Notes under the pieces: generated by a model
Databases searched by the model: none
Told to the model about the DNA's origin: nothing
What the model saw: the letters and a program-made list of their open reading frames with translations, nothing else
Position numbers and translations under genes: made by a program
Shown here: piece by piece, positions 56,853 through 64,000 of the stretch
How the letters are laid out: each line of letters opens with the position of its first letter
Numbering within the stretch: position 1 is the stretch's first letter
Source of the DNA: Ceratorhiza oryzae-sativae
Taxonomy: Eukaryota > Basidiomycota > Agaricomycetes > Cantharellales > Ceratobasidiaceae
Assembly: GCA_030998015.1 (NCBI GenBank)
Contig: JARWMV010000253.1
Coordinates: 1 to 64,000 of the forward strand
Length of the DNA: 64,000 bases
Direction of reading: 5' to 3'

Positions 56853-59098
56853 ATGACACCCCCTGTGCCAGAGCCAGACATGAACCCCCTGACTGGGACC
56901 CCAGTCAGGACCACCACCCATCAGAGTGGGCTAAATGCACCAGCAATGACATCAGCTAGCTTCAACATCAATACTGACATCACAATGGGGACTGGCAAGG
57001 ATGCTGGTGTAACAGCCCCTCAGGGCTACCAGGTGAGCAGCATCACTGCTCAAGCTAATAATACAGCTAATATGCAATTGGAGCTTGCCCAATTGCAAGC
57101 AGAGATCACATGGCTATGTGCGGAACTCACTTGAGCAGAGCAGATGCTTGAGTTGTTGCAAGAGGAGGCCTGCACAATGCAGGAATTTTATAACTTCACA
57201 CAGAAGATAGTGGAGGAGCTGTATGTGGACACTAAGGACCTCTGCAAAGACATGTTGACATATTGTTTAGCAGCTTGCCAAGCTGAAGAAATGCTCAACC
57301 AGGAGCATGAACAATGGCAACTATATTGCAAAGATCTCATCAAGCAGATTGATGAGCTACATCAAGCCCACTTGCAGGATTACTCAAAGCCAGGCTCTAC
57401 AGTGCCACCACAAGAGGCCCTAGGTCTGTATGAAGACCTGTTGTATTATGAAGAAGAGGACAATGACCTCCACACTGATGCACTCACAAACCCATTGGCC
57501 TCACTCCCACAGCCAGCACAACCAGCTGCTCAACCTGATGCACCAGCACTGCTAGCCCCACTACCACACCTGCCAGGGTAACACCAGTTGTGCTGGCCCT
57601 GCTGACACCTCCTGTCTCAGGCACTTCTCAGGGCCTGCATACATACTCAGGGGTAACCCAAGATCTCCCTGTGAATCCACATGGGAGCACTGTGTATCAT
57701 GGCTATACCCAATCTCAGGCCACATATAGGCCAGTACTGGAGGTCATGCTGGTACCTCCAGGCCAACTGGGAGCCTTGGGTGAGCCTGAGGTGGATCCCT
57801 TAAGCAGTCTGAAGTGCAGACTGGCTGATGAGTTGCACTTGAGCAACATATATGCACCTTGGGGTGGCACCAGGTTTGGCTTCAGCTGCAGATGTGGCAG
57901 GTGGACACTGTTCTGTTCAAAGTCCAGCTGAAGGGCAGACTTAGCAAGTTTTGAGGGAGGATCCCTTGAACAAGGACCATGGTGGTTGGTCAATACCAAC
58001 AACCCTGAAGGGGCAGCATTGTGATGTGCACATGACATGCAAGAGATACACTCTGTTTTTAATGGACTGTCATTGGCCCAGGTTGACTTGACCCTCTTTA
58101 GCCTCCAGCAAGGCCTATTGCAGCAGGCACATCTTGTGCCACACAAATACAGGTCCATGGCTCACCAGGAGGTGACCTGCATTGGTACACTCCTTGAGTG
58201 TAATTACAATCACCCTATACAGGGTTCAGACCATGTATTGCCAGGCATGCAGATTGGCAAGCATGGGACACTCAGTAGTGTTGATATGTCTGTCCTGCAC
58301 TTTGTGCAGGCAATCTGTCCCAGCAGACAGTTGTTTATTGCTCAACATGTTGAGCAAATTATGATTGACATTTTTTCCTGCCCAGGAACTTACAAGTGGG
58401 GGGTGGCTCAACTTGATGCTACTGCATTCAGGGATATATTCAGTGATCTGCTGAACATGACTGTCCTTACAGACAAGACATGCATAAACATGTTGCATTT
58501 CCTGGCTCCTGAGTCAGTGACCCCCCTCCAAGTCATTCAACAGCTCTGGAGGACTCTTCACCTCCCCTGGTGGATTGCCTGGGTAACTTTTGAGCCATTC
58601 TATCAATGGTGGGCACAACATACTGTTGTTACCCAACAATTGGCTGAGCTAGCCAATTCCCCTGGAGTACTGGAGGATGTGGTTTTGTTTGCCCAGATGG
58701 CAACAGCACCTGGCCAGGTTTCACCCACATGACAAAACCTTGTATTTCATGTATGACAGGCACTTGCAATCTGCAATTTAGAGCAGATGAGTTGGGCTGA
58801 CCCTGGCCAGACTCTGTGGCATTGGGCCATCCCAGTGTCCCCAGCCCCATTGTTGACTGCATGCACACAGTCCAAAATCCTCTGTGCAGACTTGTGACAT
58901 GGTGATATAGGCTGCATATATGTTGCCTGGATCCCAGAGAACATCCAGGTTATGTTCTTGCTGTGTTTTACTGCAGCTCTCTCTGCTTGGGGATAAGAGG
59001 ACATGCTGTCTAGCTTGTCCACACTAGTGAGTGCTAGTGCTGCCATGCCTGCCTTGTCAGTACACCCAACAGATGACTTTATGGACTCCATCAATTGA
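56853..59098 (+). pseudogene. Extra ORF (ORF3) of chromovirus A, unknown function
   Basis: About 750 codons in sense, downstream of pol and ending 5 bp before the polypurine tract. From ATG 56853 a Thr/Pro-rich N-terminus leads into a predicted coiled coil (MQLELAQLQAEITWLCAEL, then ELLQEEACTMQEF and MLNQEHEQWQLYCKDLIKQ), an acidic patch (LLYYEEEDNDLH), an Ala/Pro-rich linker, a frameshift near 57575, and a long C-terminal part with CPSRQLFIAQHVEQIMIDIF, MLHFLAPESVTPLQVIQQLW and WWIAWVTFEPFYQWW. Seven in-frame stops: TGA at 57132, 57929, 58022, 58730, 58754 and 58895, TAA at 58994. No env-like signal peptide or furin site was seen, and no known domain was recognised. It could be a captured host gene or a second gag-like protein. 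Confidence 0.7.
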
Positions 59099-59103
59099 GT
59101 CCT

Positions 59104-59112
59104 GAGGGGGAG
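59104..59112 (+). promoter_or_regulatory. Polypurine tract of chromovirus A
   Basis: GAGGGGGAG lies directly before the TGTTAGG start of the 3' LTR, the expected place for plus-strand priming. It proves that ORF3 lies inside the element. Confidence 0.8.
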
Positions 59113-59306
59113 TGTTAGGCCAGCAGTCACATGATTGTTTTTACTTCATATATGCATCATTTTCTTGATGTATGTTTCAGTGTCTTGCTTTACTATCACC
59201 AGCTGTTTTTACTTGAGTAATATATTCTAGGTACACACATTCTATCACCACATGAGGCAAATTAAGTCTTTAAGTACAGTTTTATTGAGGGCAGAGCCCT
59301 CAAAGT
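59113..59306 (+). mobile_element. 3' LTR of chromovirus A, truncated
   Basis: Starts TGTTAGGCCAGCAGTCACATG and follows the 5' LTR for about 190 bp to GAGGGCAGAGCCCTC, after which homology stops. The last 70 bp or so expected from the 5' copy is missing. Confidence 0.8.
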
Positions 59307-60429
59307 CAGGCAGATGGTGTTTGCCTTAGTTTGCTTCACCAAAGGCTTGCAGCTCTTGCATGATTGGCAGCTTCAAATACCTAAACTGTGTAGCCATTGC
59401 ATTGCAGTAACTGGGGAAGTGGACTTGCAGAGGTTGCAACATTTGTCCTGGTCAACAGCATCTGCAGTACTCCAGACATCAAAGGCTCACACTGTATCTT
59501 GCAGCAAAGCTTAGAACAGCACTTGGGAAATGCAGGTGAAACACATGTTGGTAAGGTCATGTTTCAGTGTTGAAGATGCCCAAAGGCTGAATACACAATT
59601 TTTGGCAATGCAGGCTCAGGAGTGGGAATCATTGGATGCTTCCACAGGATTGTGTTTGAATCTTGCATCAGCATGCCAAATACATACTGTGGAATCATGC
59701 ATTTGTATAGAGAGCACAGAGGTAACCATGCTACCAGGATTGGATGAGCTGTCTGGCTCTTCAGGTAGGTTATTGCACATTTGTGGCAACTGGCTCTAAC
59801 AGTGCATGTAGATGAGAATGTTGATAACAATAAGTCCAATCCTGTTGCAATGGAACAAATTGTATCAAACATGCAGTCCTTGGAAGTTCTTGCTGTAGTG
59901 CAAGTCTGTTACTGTGCCACTGGATTGAGCAAGCCTTACTGATGCCATGCACAGGCTTGCCCATAGCCATGATCCAACAACTGTCCAACTGAGGGAATGG
60001 GGCTGATGAAACTCCCAAAGTGGGGAGCATGAATCAAGTGGAGTTGTGGGGTGAAAGGGTGAGATCAGCCAGACCTCTTGCAACAAGCTAACTATGGAAG
60101 ATAGGAGACCTCAGCAAGGTGCAGAAGAAGTCTTTGTGCCACATGATGCATGGAACAAGCAGCTGCCATTGTAAACATGTTGCCCCAGGTGAGATACAAA
60201 CACATGTGAGAGATATTGATCTCACACTTTATGATCTTTGGCAGTACCAAATTAGGAAATCAATAAGATGCATACACAATACACATGTATGCCCAAAAAC
60301 ATGTTGAGCAATAGAAGTGGGCAAACAAATGATTGGCCCTGTCAGTATTTGAGTTTGAAGCCCTCAAACCAGAAACACAGACAGCAACAGCCTGTTTGTT
60401 CTGTGCCTAACAACATTACTGCAATGTTG
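59307..60429. other. No confident gene
   Basis: Short frames on both strands without domains. Coding traces on the plus strand near 60119-60307 may belong to the gag-like remnant that follows. Confidence 0.25.
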
Positions 60430-60870
60430 AGCAATCAGTCCAGGGTACAAAAGAAACTGTGGGATGACTATCCCACACAAGAAAATGTGTGATTTGTGCA
60501 GATTGCTGCTGACTACACAATATAGACAAGTTTAGGAGGGCAGGCTTATGATTTCATCAAGCTGGTTCTGAAAGAAATGTTAAGGCAGTTCCTGTACTGC
60601 AACCCAAGAGCAATTGATCACTACTGACACTCAGCACAGGAAGCAGAAGAGGTGCTGTATGGTCTGCACTACTGTGGTTTCCTTGATGTCAGTAGTGCAG
60701 TCAATATCATGGTATGATTGATATCAATGCTCCAGCAACACAATGCACTTGAGGAACAAGTTAAATACATTGAAGTGCATTCAGGTTGGTTGTCTCTTTG
60801 TGATCTCAAAGTCAACAAATTTAGGAATAAGGATGAATGCCTGGCAGTTTGTGCATCTGCCAGCTCCTAG
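60430..60870 (+). pseudogene. Gag-like remnant, 5' part
   Basis: One plus-strand frame with TGA and TAG stops reads VQKKLWDDYPTQENV, AYDFIKLVLKEMLRQFLYC, AEEVLYGLHYCGFLDVSSA and HNALEEQVKYIEVHSGW, an alpha-helical pattern. It runs into the family C LTR at 60877, after which zinc-knuckle sequence follows, so I read both as one interrupted gag. The match to any named gag is not made. Confidence 0.45.
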
Positions 60871-60876
60871 TGCATG

Positions 60877-61238
60877 TGTCATGAACTGACATGCATATAT
60901 CCACTCTATAATATTTTCTTGATTTATTACATTTTATGAGATCATTTTTGAAACATACTTGCCTTTTATGGTATATCTGTGTCATGTGACTCAAGGGATG
61001 CTCCAGACCAATAACTGAGATGTATTTCAACTCTGATGTGAAATTCCACAGTTCTGCAGTTGCTTCTATCTCTTATCAGTCATGACTCACTGTACAGACT
61101 GGTTTGTTATGATGTGGCTTGTATCATGTATATAAACCAGGTCAAGTTTGCAGAGGACTCCTCAAGAACTTGAACTCTTGTCAAATACAAGTTCTTTTCT
61201 TACTATTTTTCTTGTTGCCTGACTTGTCATTGTTGACA
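60877..61238 (+). mobile_element. LTR family C, old plus-strand copy
   Basis: 362 bp from TGTCATGAACTGACATGC to TTGTCATTGTTGACA. It aligns along its length with the reverse complement of 61711-62086. Nearly every CpG of that younger copy is TG or CA here (for example TCCGGACCGG against TCCAGACCAA). Flanks GCATG and TCAGG do not match. Confidence 0.9.
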
Positions 61239-61710
61239 TCAGGTCAAGTTCTTTTCAATCTGGCACAACCTTTTACAGAAGACCAGTGCTGCCATTTTTG
61301 TGGGTGGTTTGGACACCTGTCTATCCACTGCTTCACTCTCAACTTGGTCAAAGACATCCTTGAAGAGGCTGGGCACATCAACTTTAACTGTGTGAAAATC
61401 ATCAAAGTCCATCCTCAGAAAGTCAGACAAGCCCAACAAGCCTTTGTTACCAAGCCAGGTGCCCCTGAGTGCAATATCTGCCATCAGGCAAACAGAGCCA
61501 CCTTCCCAGCATGCAGCCCTTACTGTCCTAAGAAGGACAAATTCATATATTACTATATCATCCCCCATCACCAGCTATAAGCTGGATAACCTTGGTCAAC
61601 AACTCCTTCATCACCTACTAGATACCATCGAAAACTTCCAAGACAGGTATCATCATTACCACAATAGGTACAAAGAAACTCACAAAAAACTTTGCAAAGC
61701 CAAGGCCTGC
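61239..61710 (+). pseudogene. Gag-like nucleocapsid remnant, zinc knuckle
   Basis: Reads a perfect CCHC knuckle CHFCGWFGHLSIHC at about 61291-61332, then a charged segment, a second Cys group CNICHQANRATFPAC, and after a frameshift a helical tail. It is interrupted on the right by the LTR of chromovirus B at 61711. Probably the 3' end of the gag remnant that starts near 60430. Confidence 0.6.
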
Positions 61711-62086
61711 TGTCAACAATGACAAGTCAGGCAACAAGGAAAATGGTAAGAAAATAAAAGAACTTGTATTCAACAAGAGGTCAAGTTCTTGAGGAGTCCT
61801 CTGTGAACTTGACCTGGTTTATATACATAGTACGAGCCACATCATAACAAACAAGTCCGTACAGTGAGTCACGACAGATAAGAGATAGAAGCAGTAGAAG
61901 CGACTGCGGAACTGCGGAATTTCACATTGGAGTTGAAATACATCTCGGTTACCGGTCCGGAACATTCCCTGGGTCACGTGACACAGATATACCATAAAAG
62001 GCAAGTATGTTTTGAAGATGATCTCATAAAATGTAATAAATTGAGAAAATATTGTAGAGTGGATGTATGCGTGTCAGTTTGTGACA
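61711..62086 (-). mobile_element. 3' LTR of chromovirus B (family C, young)
   Basis: 376 bp; in element orientation it starts TGTCACAAACTGACACGC, just after a purine tract, and ends TGACTTGTCATTGTTGACA. It keeps many CpG sites and a TATA-like TATATAAACC. It fixes the orientation of the minus-strand element that continues to the right edge. Confidence 0.92.
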
Positions 62087-62097
62087 CTTCCCCCCTT
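62087..62097 (-). promoter_or_regulatory. Polypurine tract of chromovirus B
   Basis: On the minus strand AAGGGGGGAAG abuts the TGTCAC start of the 3' LTR. The pol frame reads into it (CALKGG), so coding sequence and priming site overlap. Confidence 0.85.
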
Positions 62098-64000
62098 CAA
62101 GGCACAGGGGTCCTGGGGTGCCTTTGGATGTGACTTGACATAGTCGGCGATGAGTTCTGGTGCGTTTACCAGGTCGTCATAGGTTAACCATTGTTGCTCG
62201 TCATAGCGAGCCACTTGACATAGTATTCGACAACGTTAGATCTTTTGTTGTGTCGTGACTTTATGATCTGTTCCACTTCAAACTCTTCTTCCCCTTCAGG
62301 AGTTACCACAGGTGGTGGTGGGGGAATCTGACGGCCATAGGGGTCGTCTTTATGTTTGGTCAGGAGCGAGACATGAAATACTGGATGTATTTTCATGGTT
62401 ACTGGCAAGTCCAGTTTAAAGGCATGAGTGCCGTGTTGTGCTACCACCTTGAATGGTCCGACTCTCTTGTGGGCCAATTTCCTGGAGGCCTGTTGTGTGT
62501 GTATGTTCTTGGTGTCAGGCCAGACTTTGTCTCCCACCTTGATGACTTCTGGGGTCCGGTGTTTCTGATCATAGTATTCTTTGGTCCTCTGGTTTGCTAG
62601 TTCCAGAGCAGCCTTGAGTTTGTCATGGCCCTTTTGAAGCCATTCTGCATGATTATCTGCTACAGGGAATTCCTGTTCCTCCTTGTCTCCGACTGCCAGC
62701 CTTGGATGGAACCCGTAGTTTGCAAAGAACGGTGTTTTGCCAGTTGAGGCATTGACGCCATTGTTGTAGGCAAATTCGGCCAGAGGTAAGAGTGAGACCC
62801 AGTTGTCCTGCCGGTCTGATACATAGTGTCTCAGGTACCCTTCTACTACTTGGTTGGCCCTTTCTGACTGGCCATCTGTTTGTGGGTGATATGCTGTAGA
62901 GTAGGAGGGTTTTATGTCTAGCCGTTTATACAGGTGCCTTAGGAATTTGGATGCAAAGTTGGGGCCACAGTCTGAAATGGTTTTCCGTGGTAGTCCATGA
63001 AGTTTCCATACGTAGGTTAGGAACAAGTTTGCGCAGTCCATGGCACTGGCCTCTGACTGACATGGAATAAAATGGACCATTTTTGTTAGTCTGTCGACTA
63101 CTGTGAATATAGCGTTGAACCCTTCTGACAGGGGTAGTCCTGTGATCAGATCGTAGGTGATTTCTTCCCAAGGTTTTTCTGGTGCTGGTATTGGGTTTAG
63201 GAGCCCTGGGGGAACCTGGTTGCTGTGCTTGTTCCTTATAGAAGATTCACAATGTGTGATGTATTTGTTGACTGATTTTCTCATTGATGACCATGTATAT
63301 TTGCGGTTTAACAATTTGTATGTTCTGAACTGTCCTGGGTGTCCTGCAGCTGGGTTGTCATGACGGCTTTCCATGATCAGCTTGCAAAGTTCTTTGTTGT
63401 TTGGGACATGGATTCTGCCCTTGTATCGTAAAAGTCCTTCATCCCATTCCCAATTTTTGACTTTTTCGTTGTCATCTAGGGCTTTTAGCACCTTTGACAG
63501 GTGCTCGTCCCCTGGGATAGCATCCCTAATGAGTTGTTCCAGGTCATGGTCTGGTGTGATTGCTTGTAGCTGCAGGGATTTTAATTCCAAAAATTGGTTT
63601 TGTGCCAGCAGAGCTTGGCTCTCACCCCCCTCTTTAGGGATGTGCCTTGACAGCCTAGAGAGTATGTCTGCCTGGCCATTCTTTGCCCCCTCAATGTATA
63701 GAATCTTGAATTCAAACCTGGACAGGAATTCATGCCATCGTGTGACTCAGCCATTCAGTGGCCGGTTTGTCTTCCAATATTCCAGATTCTTGTGGTCACA
63801 AACAATGTTTACCGGGTGTTCAGCCCCTTCTAGTAGGTGACGCCAGTGTTTGAGGGCTTTTATAATCGCCAGCATTTCTTTGTTGTAGATATTGTAGTTT
63901 CTTTCTGCTGGGACCATTGCTTTGGAATAGTAGGAGATTGGGTGAAGCATTCCGTCTTCTCCATATTGCAATAAAACAGCACCTGTGGCATAGCCTGAGG
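62098..64000 (-). pseudogene. Chromovirus B pol 3' part: RNase H, integrase, chromodomain
   Basis: The 5' side (RT) is beyond the window. From the edge inward: RNase H (LHPISYYSKAMVPAERNY, IVCDHKNLEYWKTNRPL), TGA at 63747-63749, EGAKNGQADILSRL, then a 468-codon open stretch from 63590. The zinc domain reads HPGQFRTYKLL and HCESSIRNKHSN, where the second Cys is Ser. The core has TYDLITGLP, TISDCGPNF (Arg to Cys, a CpG change) and TDGQSERANQ, so DDE is kept. The C-terminal part has VGPFKVVAQHG and HPVFHVSLL, and the chromodomain EVEQIIKSRHN and YYVKWLA. A one-base shift near 62215 ends the frame early; the tail (YDEQQWLTYDDLV) continues in the next frame to the purine tract. Few lesions: a recent copy. 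Confidence 0.92.

Noticed and set aside
58747..59130. Minus-strand ORF of 127 codons
   Set aside because: The plus strand continues the extra chromovirus ORF through this segment in its own frame, with TGA stops that fit CGA decay; the minus frame is a shadow.
60877..62086. DIRS-like element with inverted terminal repeats
   Set aside because: The two LTRs have different ages, and the minus one is explained by chromovirus B and its polypurine tract.

Overview
The window looks like a repeat graveyard from a basidiomycete (most likely agaricomycete) fungus. The evidence is short introns of about 50-80 bp with GT...AG borders and CTAAT-like branch points, Ty3/gypsy chromoviruses with chromodomains, RecQ-like helicase gene fragments with C2H2-type N-terminal regions, fungal hAT MITEs and a Tc1 element. 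CpG is strikingly rare outside a few young insertions. Almost all premature stops are TGA, as expected if CGA arginine codons decayed by CpG deamination. I see no intact single-copy host gene.

Layout. 0-7.6 kb: two degenerate spliced genes of unknown function (907-2033 and 5684-7524), a 74-bp minisatellite, and a 201-bp hAT MITE inside the second gene. 7.9-9.5 kb: a nearly complete Tc1 transposon whose transposase is one frame with two TGA stops. 9.6-11.1 kb: a broken zinc-cluster gene. 11.85-13.65 kb: a satellite of about 155-bp units in an alternating 310-bp order. 14.6-18.1 kb: remnants of unidentified genes. 19.8-20.5 kb: four 200-bp units each carrying a hairpin. 20.8-24.9 kb: a RecQ-like helicase pseudogene with C2H2-type N-terminus; a second RecQ fragment lies at 28.25-29.15 kb. 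25.7-44.1 kb: a dense cluster of solo LTRs (family A about ten copies, family B two, family C one here) around a ruined Ty3 element (gag 35.9, protease 37.3, RT 37.9, integrase 39.5 kb).

44.2-59.3 kb is the most interesting part: one old chromovirus (LTR, gag, protease, RT, RNase H, integrase, chromodomain) that was invaded at least seven times. Exact target duplications let five of the insertions be removed cleanly (MITE, 1.3-kb LTR, MITE, two hAT-like elements) and a sixth nested LTR also has one. Downstream of the chromodomain, still upstream of the polypurine tract and 3' LTR, is a large extra sense ORF of about 750 codons that I do not recognise, preceded by two perfect 8-bp hairpins. 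This extra ORF is my main candidate for something undescribed.

60.1-62.1 kb holds a gag remnant and two inverted copies of LTR family C, one old and one young. From 62.1 kb to the right edge on the minus strand is a much younger chromovirus (RNase H, integrase, chromodomain) continuing beyond the window.
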